A stretch of DNA of 47,032 bases from Gammaproteobacteria bacterium (lineage in GTDB: Bacteria; Pseudomonadota; Gammaproteobacteria; Pseudomonadales; Azotimanducaceae). Positions 7,722-17,326 of this stretch are shown here, one piece after another (positions within the stretch are counted from its first letter, which is position 1; every line of letters begins with the position of its first letter). The stretch spans positions 1 through 47,032 of the forward strand of contig VXLL01000034.1 in NCBI GenBank assembly GCA_009841615.1. Direction: 5' to 3'. The notes below the pieces were generated by a model. The model was given only the letters and a program-made list of their open reading frames with translations. It did not search any database and was not told the DNA's origin. The translations under genes were made by a program, and so were the position numbers.

Positions 7722-10520
7722 ATGACAACATTCAAGAGGATTGCCGCTTATTTAACGCTTACTACATTTACGGTCGCGCTTGCTGGATGTGCATTTTTCG
7801 CACAAGAAGAACGAGTAGACCCAACTGCGACCAAGATTACATCTGTTGAAGGCGTCACCGAGTATCGCCTCAACAACGGGCTTAGCGTCCTTCTATTGCC
7901 TGATCCGAGTGAGGAGAATATTTACGTCAATATTACCTATAAGGTCGGCTCGGCGGATGAAAACTACGGCGAAGTCGGTATGGCTCACTTGCTCGAACAT
8001 ATGGTGTTCAAGGGTACCACGACTCGATCTGGCGCGCAAATGATGGACGAGACATCGGAGAACGCAATCAGTGCAAACGGTTCAACGTGGTTAGATAGAA
8101 CAAATTACTACGTGACGGTTGTCGCTCAAGAGGACAAGTTTCGGTGGGCCTTAGAACATGAAGCTGACCGTATGACGAATTCTCTTATTGAAGAGGAAGA
8201 ACTAGAAAAGGAAAGATATGTCGTCGCCAATGAGTGGGACATCGGTGAAAATCCTCCTAGTCAGGTGTTGAGCAAACGCATACGCTCTATTGCAATGGAC
8301 TGGCACAACTATGCTAACTCAACCATTGGCGCTCGTGCCGATATCGTAAATGTAACTAGGGAACAACTCTATAACTTCTATCGCAAGTACTACCAACCTG
8401 ATACTGCGACACTCATTGTCGCAGGTAAATTTGATGAAGCAGATGCGCTGGATTTGATCCTAGACGTGTTTGGTAGCATACCTAAACCAGACCGTACCGG
8501 CGCGATGAAGATCTATGACAATTATTCGTACGAACAACCTCAAGATGGAGAGCGCACAGTAGTACTCGAGAGGATTGGCGACACCCAAATATTCCGCGCG
8601 GCATATCGGATTCCTTCGGTGTCGTCCGCTGATCATGCCGCATTGTCAGCATTATCCAACGTACTTTCAGGTTCAGGTGTTAACAGTAGGTTATACAAGA
8701 ATTTAGTTGAAACGAAGATTGCTACGACCGCATATGCGTATCCTGAGAGCTTTAAATATCCTGGCTTCTTTTGGGTCAGCGCAAGTGTTGCATTGGACGG
8801 TTCACTGGAGCTAGCAGAATCAGAAGTCTTTGCAACCATTGAAGAAGTGAAAGAAAATCCTCCTACGGAGGAAGAACTTAGTAGGTTTAAAGTCGGAGTC
8901 GAGAACTACTATACGAATATATCCAACACTGTCATCGGTATAGCGCAGCAACTGAGCGAGTGGTCTGCCCGTGGCGATTGGCGATTGTTCTTTATCTCAA
9001 GAGATCGAGCAGAAAAAGTAACGGTTGACGACGTACAGCGCGTAGCACAAGAATATCTCATACCGGCCAATCGTAGTAAAGGCTACTTTAAGCCAGTGGA
9101 CGACGTACCTCCACGTGTAGCAATTGGGGAGAATCCAGACATCTCATCTCTGGTAAACAATTACGAGGGACGAGAAACAGTTTCGCGTGGGGAATTCTTT
9201 GAAGCCACTCCAGTGAACATAGCGAAAAGAACGGAATATCGAACCATGTCGAACGGTGCTCGAGTAGCAATGTTGGCAAAAGAAAATACTGGCGACACTG
9301 TATCAATCAACGCAACAATGCGATGGGGGACTCTGGATACAGTGATGAACAAGCGATATATTGCAAACTTCACGAGTGGTATGATTGGTCGGGGCACGGT
9401 CAATAAAACTCGAAACGAATTGTCCGATGAATTTAGACGACTTCGTCTCGGTGGCGGTGCCGATATTGACTTGACAACGGGTGACCTAACAATTAACACT
9501 GTGCGGGAGAACTTAGAGGAATCAATTCGGTTAGTCGCTGAAATTGCGCGCCAGCCGTCGTTCGACGAAACAGAGTTTGAGTTGTTGAAGAAAAACCGAA
9601 TTACCGGTCTTGAAGCTCAACGTTCGGAACCGAGCCCGCTTGCGGGTAGGAAACTTAGTCAACACTTAAATCAGTATCCGAAAGGACATCCCAATTACGT
9701 CTCGACGATTGACGAAGACATTGAAGGATACTTAGATGTCACGCTTGAACAAATTCAAGAGTACTACACTAGCGTTGCTGGGCTCAGCGATAGCACAACG
9801 ATAACAGTAGTAGGAGATTTTGATCCAGATGAAGTATTTGGGTGGCTGGAAGAGTATTTTGGCGATTGGATATCACCAGCTCCGTACGAGAGAATCGGCC
9901 GTGATGCACAAGCCCAAGAGGCGCAGTTCTTTGAGGTCAATACACCAGACAAGACAAACGCTCTGATGCTCGCCGCCTACGATTTTCCGTTTACAGATGA
10001 AGATCCTGACTATGAACCACTCTTAGTTGCTTTTGAGATCTTTGGTGGCGGATTTTTAAATTCTCGATTAGCGACCCGTATCAGACAAAAAGAAGGACTA
10101 TCCTATAGCGTTCGTGCGGGATTTTCTTCGCACCCAATCGATAAACGTGGTTACACATGGGCACAAGCATCTGTTGATCCTGAGAACATGGACAAGTTAG
10201 TTAAAGCATTTAAAGAGGAAGTGTCTCGAGCTGTTAAAGATGGATTCACCGAAGAAGAAGTGACTTTGGCCAAAAATAGTATCATCGACGGTCGAAAAGG
10301 ATGGAGATCTTCAGACGGGGCGATTTCGACCATGCTCCATTACACCATGTTTTTCAAACGAAATCTTTCACACTATCAAGAAGTTGACGATAGAATTGCG
10401 GAGGTGACTTTGGAGGACGTGAATAGGGCTTTTCGTAAACATGTCAGTGTCGAAAAGTTCACCATCGTAACCGCCGGTGATTTGGAGAAAGAAACGGCTA
10501 CTGAACCCATGGGCGAATAA
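7722..10520 (+). CDS. M16 (insulinase/pitrilysin) family zinc metalloprotease, lipoprotein
   Basis: A 932-residue envelope protease. Residues 1-23 form a lipoprotein signal ending in LAGC (Cys23), so the mature protein is probably anchored in the outer membrane facing the periplasm. The inverted zinc motif HLLEH spans residues 89-93, and the third ligand is probably Glu171, with Glu164 as the conserved glutamate before it, matching pitrilysin spacing. The C-terminal half (from about residue 500) repeats the M16 fold without the zinc motif and ends with the usual LATRIRQKEGLSYSV segment. Active and inactive halves in one chain are normal for bacterial members, which degrade peptides. AGGG a few bases upstream supports the ATG. 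The gene stands alone, divergent from the fds operon, and decayed DNA follows it. Confidence 0.93.
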   Translation: MTTFKRIAAYLTLTTFTVALAGCAFFAQEERVDPTATKITSVEGVTEYRLNNGLSVLLLPDPSEENIYVNITYKVGSADENYGEVGMAHLLEHMVFKGTTTRSGAQMMDETSENAISANGSTWLDRTNYYVTVVAQEDKFRWALEHEADRMTNSLIEEEELEKERYVVANEWDIGENPPSQVLSKRIRSIAMDWHNYANSTIGARADIVNVTREQLYNFYRKYYQPDTATLIVAGKFDEADALDLILDVFGSIPKPDRTGAMKIYDNYSYEQPQDGERTVVLERIGDTQIFRAAYRIPSVSSADHAALSALSNVLSGSGVNSRLYKNLVETKIATTAYAYPESFKYPGFFWVSASVALDGSLELAESEVFATIEEVKENPPTEEELSRFKVGVENYYTNISNTVIGIAQQLSEWSARGDWRLFFISRDRAEKVTVDDVQRVAQEYLIPANRSKGYFKPVDDVPPRVAIGENPDISSLVNNYEGRETVSRGEFFEATPVNIAKRTEYRTMSNGARVAMLAKENTGDTVSINATMRWGTLDTVMNKRYIANFTSGMIGRGTVNKTRNELSDEFRRLRLGGGADIDLTTGDLTINTVRENLEESIRLVAEIARQPSFDETEFELLKKNRITGLEAQRSEPSPLAGRKLSQHLNQYPKGHPNYVSTIDEDIEGYLDVTLEQIQEYYTSVAGLSDSTTITVVGDFDPDEVFGWLEEYFGDWISPAPYERIGRDAQAQEAQFFEVNTPDKTNALMLAAYDFPFTDEDPDYEPLLVAFEIFGGGFLNSRLATRIRQKEGLSYSVRAGFSSHPIDKRGYTWAQASVDPENMDKLVKAFKEEVSRAVKDGFTEEEVTLAKNSIIDGRKGWRSSDGAISTMLHYTMFFKRNLSHYQEVDDRIAEVTLEDVNRAFRKHVSVEKFTIVTAGDLEKETATEPMGE

Positions 10521-10534
10521 TCGTATAGACGACT

Positions 10535-10630
10535 GTGTCAAAAACACTTAAATCGTGTCCACAGTGTGGGCACGCTTTATTGCAACCAAGAGTACACAGT
10601 CTCAGATTTGAAGTGATCAAAACGTTGTAA
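10535..10630 (+). CDS. Possible 31-residue zinc-ribbon micro-ORF or gene relic
   Basis: A GTG at 10535, 15 bases after the M16 stop, opens 31 codons containing SCPQCGHALLQP, half of a Cys-x2-Cys zinc ribbon, and then a TAA. There is no convincing Shine-Dalgarno site and no second CxxC pair. A stem GTGTCC/GGGCAC overlaps it in the DNA, so the motif could also be a by-product of that repeat. It may be the N-terminal scrap of a transposase or regulator. I do not recognise a family. Confidence 0.2.
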   Translation: MSKTLKSCPQCGHALLQPRVHSLRFEVIKTL

Positions 10631-10703
10631 GAGTTGGTTGATGGTAGAAGCGAAAATTGTTAATGGTTTAGTACATTTGAAAAATATTTTAGATGCTTGT
10701 ATC

Positions 10704-10728
10704 TAGATTTTCCGTCTTGGAAAATCTA
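10704..10728. repeat. Perfect 10-bp inverted repeat (hairpin)
   Basis: TAGATTTTCC, a five-base loop GTCTT, and GGAAAATCTA form an exact stem. It lies 184 bases after the M16 protease stop. No T-run follows directly, so it is not a classical terminator, though it could stabilise or end that transcript. Confidence 0.5.
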
Positions 10729-11440
10729 TACAGTTTCTATAAATGTAAGTGGTCTGAGCATGCGTCCGGGACAGTCATTGAGACAATTTACAGGACACAT
10801 TAATCGAAGACTGATGCTAAGAAAAGACGAACTCGGAGAAGCTTTAGCGAAGCGGTAGCATCGTTTCAAGGTTCTGGTGTTTCCACCGAACAGGTGAGCA
10901 CTGAGCTGGGTATATAGACATCGTTATCCTAACGCTGGGTAAGTGCCTCTCGCGAGGTTCCCCCAGAGGCGGGTCGACCCAATTACAAGGAACTAGAGAG
11001 AGAGCTTCGGCGCAAGCGTCGGACTAACTACCTTTTTGCAATGCTATTTTCAAGGTTATTGCTTATTTTTACAATTTTTCTGTTTACGTTTGAATTCGTG
11101 GTCGATCAACGGTTTTACGCCATACGCTGATTGATGGTCGCTCCGCCCGCAGGAGGAAGGCTCTGCCCCCTTACACTCTGGTTTTTCTTAAACGGCACAA
11201 AAGTTGGACGCTTGCGCTACTGCGATTAGCGGCGTTTCGCTTGCTCGCTTCGCTGATCAGCACTACTTATTGAAAAGGAGTTGTGAGCTGAGCCGGCATC
11301 CGTTCGAAGTGGGATGGTTCTACTCGTGCAAAGCGCCATCTTATATCGTATTTTCGATCGTGCTAACGGTGATGCTGACTGTGCACATGAAACTGACTGC
11401 TGGGATGCGGGCATTAGGACTCGGTCTCCGGTGTCTGGTA

Positions 11441-12667
11441 CTACGCACCGCTGTTCAACATCGCGCAGGCAACGTATAACAGGCGATCCACGATTGACCG
11501 TAAGGTACGACCATGTGGATGTCCCTTCGCCCGCAGTTTTTGGTACTTTTCCCGACAAGTTGGGTCGATGAACATCGCCACTCGCCCCAGTGATAGACAC
11601 TGTCGACGAGTTGCTGATTGGCCGTGCGACGGCGATGCACGCGCCGATATTTTACCGAACTTTTGGTAACGGGTGCGCCCCCGGTTAAACATCGTAACGC
11701 CTGATAATCACGGTTTCGGATGACGCTACGCGCTTCGCCGAGCAGCGTCGCAAGCACCGTTTTACCAATACCTGGCTTGGAGGCGAGAATGGCTTCCTTC
11801 ATCAGTCGGGCGTTCAAGCGCCCCAGTGGCTGGCTGAGCAACGTCATTCAACGCGTTCACTCGAGCGTTCAACTGCTCCGCTATTGGTTGCTCCAGGGTC
11901 TGTATTTGCTGATTGACCAGATGCATTTGCTCTCACAGCATCGTCAACTCTTGTCGCCGCGTAGCCACCACGTATGGTGGAATCGGTAATGGTTCGGCAC
12001 GTAATTGTTCGAGTACAGCCGAGGCTTCAAAACGTCGCATACGATACTGTTTGAGAATCGTTGCTACCGTACTTGCTTGGGTCTGATGTGCTTTTTGCGG
12101 GTTGGGTATCCGATGCCACAGAGTCGCCGCAAAGCGGCTCGCTCAGTGGTCGCCGGACATTGTTTCAAGACTCGGAAAATATTCCTCGAGGAGTTGTCGA
12201 ATCTGCGTAATCAGCACACTTCTCGTCGTCACGAAAGCTTTCCGCTGCCGGTTTCGCAGACGCAGTTGCATCGTGTATTCGTCTTCGATCTCCACCTGTC
12301 GTACTAAATGAGGTTCCAAGCACAACGCCGTGGCTAACAAGAGTGCATCGCGCCGATCATCTTTGGCACCCGCAGGGTAATACCGGTCGCGGAATCGGTC
12401 CAACTGTATCGGATTGATGGCATAGACTTCATAGCCTAGGGTTTGGCAACTGTTCACGACCGAACCGACCGAAGTTTCCAACACGATACCGATACTTTCG
12501 GATGCCGCGTGTCGCGTCTTCTCGGCCAACCAAGCAGCCAGTTGCTGAAATCCAGCTCCAGAGTGCGGGATCGCGGTTTTACCACGAGTTTGCTGCTCGC
12601 GATCTACTGAACAAATCTGATGGTGCGACTTGCTCCAATCAAGTCCAACGAACCATTGTAGTTCCAT
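11441..12667 (-). pseudogene. IS110-family transposase, decayed
   Basis: The N-terminal part (12667 down to about 12146) reads as a DEDD transposase of the IS110 group, with FVGLDWSKSHHQICSVD at the start, IGIVLETS, and YYPAGAKDDRRDALLLA carrying the third and fourth acidic positions. The same frame continues through two in-frame TGA codons (12143-12145 and 11933-11935) into IPNPQKAHQTQASTVATIL. It then shifts near 11845 to SKPGIGKTVLATLLGEARSV and KSSVKYRRVHRRRTANQQ, and shifts again near 11590 to MFIDPTCREKYQKLRAKG and DRLLYVACAMLNSGA, ending at 11441. The original ATG is at 12667 with AGGAG eight bases upstream. No intact element ends were found. This is a dead insertion sequence. Confidence 0.9.
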
Positions 12668-12778
12668 TAAAATTCTCCTAAATTGCGAGTCAATTTTTGA
12701 CAATTTGGAAATTGCAATGTGGATCGTTCCCTATACCGGCGTTCAACGACGCTTACTAACTATTAGATCTCTATTGCA

Positions 12779-13520
12779 ATGGTGCGTTGCCGTGGCACAT
12801 GCCCCGAGGTGGTGATCAGAAGTCACAGGGTTAACGGCACCTCGCGGATTCACGCGACGTTGTGCTCCCAAGAGGTTCGTACAAGTCTTCGACGGGTTGC
12901 GCGTTTGATGTTGCAACTGGTTCTACAAGGCATCTATCGCCCTCGTCGTCAGGGAAAGCCGAAGCGGTCTGAAGAGATAGTTGTGGCACCGGATCAAGTT
13001 CGTTAAAGGCTTAGTACCAAATGACAAAATCAACTGTGGGTGACGGATGCGACTTACATTCCCACCCCGGAAGGAACGGTCTATTTAGCTGCGACTCAAT
13101 ATGTCTTTTCCCGTCGTGTCGCGGGTGGTCCATTTCTGCCAGACAAAATGCCGAGTTGAGTGTGCGTGCCTTGCATATGCGGTTCAAACTCGATGTCCCG
13201 CGCATGTCATTCATCAATCGGGTCATGGTTCACAGTACAACTCACTCAAGTTTCGACATGCTTCTACCGCCGTGAATGTGATATTGTCTAGGGGATATCC
13301 GTCGGCGATTGGTATGACAACGCGATGGCAGAAAGTTTGTTTGCGACGTTGGAGACCGAGTGGAACAGATCACCAACGGTGACATCGTTTTCGCACTAGT
13401 GCGGTGACAAAACTAGAAGTCTTTAGTTACTTGGAAGGCTTTCACAATCCAAGTCGAATTCATTCAGCGCAGTATTTTCGGTATCCTGAAGTAATTGAAT
13501 GGAGATATGCTAAAGAACAT
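12779..13520 (+). pseudogene. IS3-family transposase (OrfB, rve integrase core), decayed
   Basis: Fragments in all three frames follow the order of an IS3 OrfB: RIHATLCSQEVRTSLRRVAR and LVLQGIYRPRRQGKPKRSEE (12840-12980), QNQLWVTDATYIPTPEGTVY with the first catalytic Asp (about 13024-13090), VIHQSGHGSQYNSLKF with the second Asp eroded to Gly (about 13200-13260), DNAMAESLFATLETEW with the catalytic Glu (about 13315-13365), and VFSYLEGFHNPSRIHSAQYF (about 13420-13480). At least three frameshifts and several stops separate these pieces, so no active protein can be made. The N-terminal third and OrfA are missing; the left boundary abuts the upstream side of the IS110 relic. Confidence 0.88.
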
Positions 13521-13641
13521 GGTCCTATAGCAATTCCCAAAATGAACTATCCATCAAAACTGATGGCAACTCCAAATTTACTAACTGACGAATTAGAAGA
13601 GTATTTTGGAGTGTTACGATGGAATTGCGATCTGTTAGAAA

Positions 13642-14409
13642 TCAATTGCAATCTATCGACACACCGCTTAATGGATATGGGTCAGGTTCATAAATTCTCT
13701 TCCATTGTTGAGATATCCCGTAACTAACGTCCACCCCATGATAGACTACCCACTGTTGATCATGTTCGCATTGATGCTGATCGATCGCATTTACCCAAGT
13801 AACGGATGGACCATATGCGGGGTAATATGTCGACGTGGACAAATCAAACTTGTATCTGGGTACCACCAGCACCTGAAGTCTCCATTTAATATCCATCTCG
13901 TCAAATGCGCTGTCTCCTGGATCGATGTAGCTGAATTGACAGCTAACATCTACCTTACCCTCTACTTTTATGGTTCTAACATGTGTCCCAGGAATTCTTT
14001 CTCTGACTTTGTAGGGCGCATAAACATTAGATTGACAAGAAATATTGTTCTCGTTGAGTTCGGGTGGTAGCCCGTCCACGAGATAAGCCGTTAAGAACGA
14101 CCTGCTTTCGAAGTCGTACAATTTTGGTCGTAGTTGAAAATCTCGTTTCAAGCCGATATGGCTCTTTATCGTTCCTATGGGTAGTCGCTTCAATCCAGGT
14201 AAGAAATCTCTGTTTACTTGTTTATGAACAGTCTTCCCATCAAATTCAGATTTGGAAGTCAAGCTCGAAACAAATTTTTCGAAGTCACTGCTTAGACTTT
14301 GTTTGGGAGACATTTGATCGATCACTTTGATTTCGCGACCCTCGGCAAGAACTAGATTGGTTACTATCCACACAGTTGCGAATAATATTAGAGTTTTCAT
14401 CAATTGCAT
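13642..14409 (-). CDS. Secreted protein of unknown function
   Basis: This 255-residue protein is not recognised. It starts with MQLMKTLILFATVWIVTNLVLA, a signal peptide ending near AEG. The mature part has four cysteines: one in NISCQSNVY, one in VDVSCQF, one in QHQCEHDQ and the penultimate residue, which could form two disulfides. It is rich in aromatic residues and beta-prone stretches, suggesting a small periplasmic or extracellular beta protein. AAGGA eight bases before the first ATG (14409) supports that start over the in-frame ATG at 14400. It lies alone between the IS3 relic and a long non-coding stretch, and may have arrived with, or survived beside, the mobile elements. Confidence 0.6.
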   Translation of the reverse strand: MQLMKTLILFATVWIVTNLVLAEGREIKVIDQMSPKQSLSSDFEKFVSSLTSKSEFDGKTVHKQVNRDFLPGLKRLPIGTIKSHIGLKRDFQLRPKLYDFESRSFLTAYLVDGLPPELNENNISCQSNVYAPYKVRERIPGTHVRTIKVEGKVDVSCQFSYIDPGDSAFDEMDIKWRLQVLVVPRYKFDLSTSTYYPAYGPSVTWVNAIDQHQCEHDQQWVVYHGVDVSYGISQQWKRIYEPDPYPLSGVSIDCN

Positions 14410-15281
14410 TTGAAATTTCCTTTAAAAAAGTTAAGGGCGTGAACTCTTTTCTCAGAGTTGTATCGGTCATTATATCAACGAGTCTCGGATGTACCAAGTT
14501 CGCATTTTTGGCTGGTGCAGATGCGTACGGTCGAATGAACTGGCGCAGTCAGAGACCAGTTCTTTTAGCAAAGTTGCTTAAGACTTGCGTTATAAATGAT
14601 CCGTCAAGCAATCGACATCATTTGCTGATGGTACGAGAGCGAATCATGGTTCAAGCTTTTCTACCACACATAGAAGAATGATCGGAACGCTTGCTTGACA
14701 CCATCCCATTCACTCGACTAGAAATTAAGTGTAGAGAAAATTTCGCATGGGGCGTGTCGTCGAGAGACACATTTTTCTGTATGTCGTCCACATTCTGTCG
14801 GTAATGTCAAGGGTAAGTTTTAACTGAATGTCCTTGTCGTACAGCGTATAGTGGTGATGATTAGTCGTCATGCGGTGTATCGTACTGAGGAAACTCTCGG
14901 TCGCTCGCCGAATTGTGTTTCCTGTTAGTGCGATTGGCTGAATTGTTTGCGTACAGAAAAGCATTCCCTATACGGACCCGATGAACTGTCAGCAAGTCGT
15001 CGTACAGAGCTAGCCAAGATAATAGCAGGAGTGCTTCATCGAAAAACAGAGCAGATGTAAATAGCACTCGAAAATTCAGAAGTGTTTAGGATTTCGAATA
15101 TCTATGAATGATTCTGTCACACTAACGATCATTCACAAAGTGCGAAAATTAAACGTCGCGAGTATCAGTGTCTACTGTTCCTTCGACGGTGATCGAATGT
15201 TCTTATCCCGATGGAGTCTCGAGTATAGGCAAGTGCTGAGTTCGAAAATTGTCCAGAGCCTACACCAGATTCGAGGCTAGT
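14410..15281. other. 870 bp with no supportable gene
   Basis: Open frames here are short (60-100 codons), lack ribosome binding sites, overlap each other on opposite strands and show no recognisable motif. The segment separates the secreted hypothetical gene from the 3' end of the gamma-glutamyltransferase and is probably eroded sequence. Confidence 0.6.
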
Positions 15282-16874
15282 TCAGACTCCAATCGCTTGT
15301 GAGACCGGAGACGGAATGAAGCACCCTCCGGACATTGATCCAGAGGGTTCAATTACAACCAACTGAGGAACGCCAAAGAGACCTGGAGAAACGCTGTTCT
15401 TGTAAACCTTTGTGTTTGAAAAATGATCCCTAATTACTCCAATTATTTCTGGGTTCATAGTGTCCATGATTGTGATCAGATCGGTACCAGAAACATCTAG
15501 TCTTGCCTGATGCAGAGCGTCGGTAGCATCCATCCCGAAGTCGCACAGAAACGAGACTATTTGAAACACTGCGGGAAAAATCTGTCGGCCACCGCACGCC
15601 CCTAAAGCGAATTTTCTTCCATCTTGAATTTTCCCAATGACCGGGCACATGTTGCTTAGCGGTCGTCGACCGGGCGCGACAGAGTTTGGAGCATTCGGTC
15701 GTGGATCAAACCACATCATTCCATTGTTCATGAGAATGCCTGTTTGTGGTAGCATGATGAAGGATCCGAACACAGACATGAGCGTTTGGGTGAGGGAAAC
15801 CATGTTGCCGTGACGATCTACTACAGAGACATGGGATGTCGCACCCGAAGAACTTTCTTCACTAACTCCGTCACCTAGGTTTTTCAGACGATAGTCATAA
15901 GCATCAAGTAGGGTATTTGCGTAGGAGGTGTAGTCAGAAGCATTGGGACAGTTTCTGGATTCAACCGTCAGCTTCTCTTCAAGTATCGCTAAAGCTTGGC
16001 TTAATGTTGGTCCCGCTGATCTTCTGAAAGGAGCAAAAATATCGTGCCCTCGATAGTGTACGTGCAACGGGTCCGTGAGGTATGCTTCATATTGGTCCAA
16101 GTCTTCCACATTGATCTTGGAACCGGCCCCACTTAGGTCGGTGGAAATTTTTTCCGCCAACTCACCCGAATAGAATGCATCGGGACCTTCTCGTTGCAAC
16201 ACTCGAAGAGTATTAGACAAATTTCCTAACTGGATGCGATTTGTTGCCCCGGCTTCATCTTCGGTTTCTGGAGGCAACCCGTCCGATAGGTAGACACTCT
16301 GCACTTCCCCATAGCGTCGCATGGTTCGGGCACCACGCAAGATCTGCAACTGTGTGTACCAGTGTGTGGGTAAGCCCCACTCAGCCAATTGACATGCCGG
16401 TTCAATCACATCGCGCCAGTCCCATGTACCAAAGCTCTCCAGAGCTAGTCCGACGCCTTTCAGAAAGCCTGGAGTAGCAATAGCAAACGGACCATGAACG
16501 TTTCTGTCTTCCAAGACTTCTGGCCAATGAAACGATGACGCGCCAGTAGCATTTCCAGTTAGTGGGTAGTCGCAGGGATCTGCTTGCAACGGTGCTCGCA
16601 TACCGAACTCCACGACCGAAACTCTATCTTGCTTTGCTTCGTACAGAGTCATAAATCCTCCACCACCAATACCACTCATCCAAGGTTCAACGCACCCTAG
16701 GGCTAAGCCACTCGCGACTGCCGCATCGATCGCATTGCCGCCGCGGGCGAGAACCGATGCTCCGACCGTCGATGCGAGGTAGTGTTGCGTCGAGACAACC
16801 CCGTTAGAGCCTGAAACTGCCGGCTTACGCAGATGCCATCGTTCTTGAAAGATTTCGGGGAAGTCGAGGGTCAT
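15282..16874 (-). CDS. Gamma-glutamyltransferase family protein
   Basis: An Ntn-hydrolase of 530 residues related to GGT, which cleaves gamma-glutamyl bonds such as in glutathione, or in diverged members acylates and cephalosporin-like amides. The N-terminal signature ARGGNAIDAAVASGLALGCV and GIGGGGFMTLY are clear. The self-cleavage nucleophile is Thr346 in GATSHVSVVDRHGN, leaving a small subunit of about 185 residues. Later MMWFDPRPNAPNSVAPGRR gives the substrate-binding segment. There is no signal peptide, so this copy is probably cytoplasmic, unlike periplasmic E. coli Ggt. AAGG lies six bases before the ATG. The start overlaps the stop of a doubtful 68-codon frame upstream (ATGA). Substrate cannot be assigned from sequence. 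Confidence 0.88.
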   Translation of the reverse strand: MTLDFPEIFQERWHLRKPAVSGSNGVVSTQHYLASTVGASVLARGGNAIDAAVASGLALGCVEPWMSGIGGGGFMTLYEAKQDRVSVVEFGMRAPLQADPCDYPLTGNATGASSFHWPEVLEDRNVHGPFAIATPGFLKGVGLALESFGTWDWRDVIEPACQLAEWGLPTHWYTQLQILRGARTMRRYGEVQSVYLSDGLPPETEDEAGATNRIQLGNLSNTLRVLQREGPDAFYSGELAEKISTDLSGAGSKINVEDLDQYEAYLTDPLHVHYRGHDIFAPFRRSAGPTLSQALAILEEKLTVESRNCPNASDYTSYANTLLDAYDYRLKNLGDGVSEESSSGATSHVSVVDRHGNMVSLTQTLMSVFGSFIMLPQTGILMNNGMMWFDPRPNAPNSVAPGRRPLSNMCPVIGKIQDGRKFALGACGGRQIFPAVFQIVSFLCDFGMDATDALHQARLDVSGTDLITIMDTMNPEIIGVIRDHFSNTKVYKNSVSPGLFGVPQLVVIEPSGSMSGGCFIPSPVSQAIGV

Positions 16875-17165
16875 GAAGTACCTTGAGATGACTGTTTAAA
16901 TAGCGAACTAGAGCAATCTCTGTGGCGTTCTACGATGATGAACACGTCTTGTGTCTTCTTGGTGGATCTATCGATCTGGAAGTATGAGTTGGCGAAACCA
17001 TATATTTTCGTCAATTCGTAGCTGGTTCGACAGTAATTTATCGTGCTTAAGAGTGAGGTCGACCTGATTTCACTCATTCTTGACGTGAAAACGATCTAAT
17101 TGGGATGTCCAACGCGCACATATGCGATGCTTTCTAGATCCTGAGAAACTCCTACTTTGTTTGGA

Positions 17166-17295
17166 GCATCTATTGACACTAGACAACATCTAAACGTACT
17201 ACGTCAGGTTTTTTGTTAACAGTCTCACTGTCACTCGCCGTAGAAGTTCAAATACTTACAAAAATCTTGCGTTTTTCAGCATACAATGGAAAAGA
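17166..17295 (+). promoter_or_regulatory. Upstream region of ankyrin gene 1, duplicated before ankyrin gene 3
   Basis: The block from 17166 (GCATCTATTGACACTAGAC) to about 17216 and the block TTTTTCAGCATACAATGG around 17272-17289 both recur, slightly diverged, at 21254-21380. TACAAT at 17282-17287 is a good -10 candidate 40 bases before the ATG; no equally good -35 was found. Conservation in both copies suggests that the promoter region was duplicated with the gene. Confidence 0.45.
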
Positions 17296-17326
17296 ACCAT
17301 GGTCTAGCTTAATTAGAAACAGAACA

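Larger units (their letters stand above)
10521..11440. other. 920 bp without a recognisable intact gene
   Basis: This stretch between the M16 protease and the IS110 relic has stops in all frames apart from very small ORFs. It holds a 31-codon zinc-ribbon-like ORF (10535-10630), a perfect hairpin (10704-10728), and short palindromes such as GGGTCGACCC near 10970. The remainder could be eroded mobile-element or genomic sequence; nothing else was recognised. Confidence 0.6.

Noticed and set aside
10940..10985. Short palindromes CTCGCGAG and GGGTCGACCC suggesting an attC or recombination site
   Set aside because: The flanking RYYYAAC/GTTRRRY cores are not arranged as in attC sites, and no integrase is nearby.
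11933..12145. In-frame TGA codons in the IS110 gene, hinting at UGA recoding
   Set aside because: Intact neighbours such as fdsB, fdsG and the cusC homologue end in TGA with ATGA overlaps, and the IS110 gene also has frameshifts, so the TGAs are decay.
11204..12311. Plus-strand frames across the IS110 relic
   Set aside because: They are antisense shadows of the transposase pseudogene, which is recognisable on the minus strand.
14376..15067. Several 60-100 codon frames on both strands downstream of the glutamyltransferase
   Set aside because: They overlap each other, lack start signals and show no family motif.
16871..17077. 68-codon minus-strand frame whose stop overlaps the gamma-glutamyltransferase start as ATGA
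   Set aside because: No ribosome binding site, no recognisable motif and low-complexity serine/threonine composition. The overlap can be chance; the glutamyltransferase has its own AAGG site.
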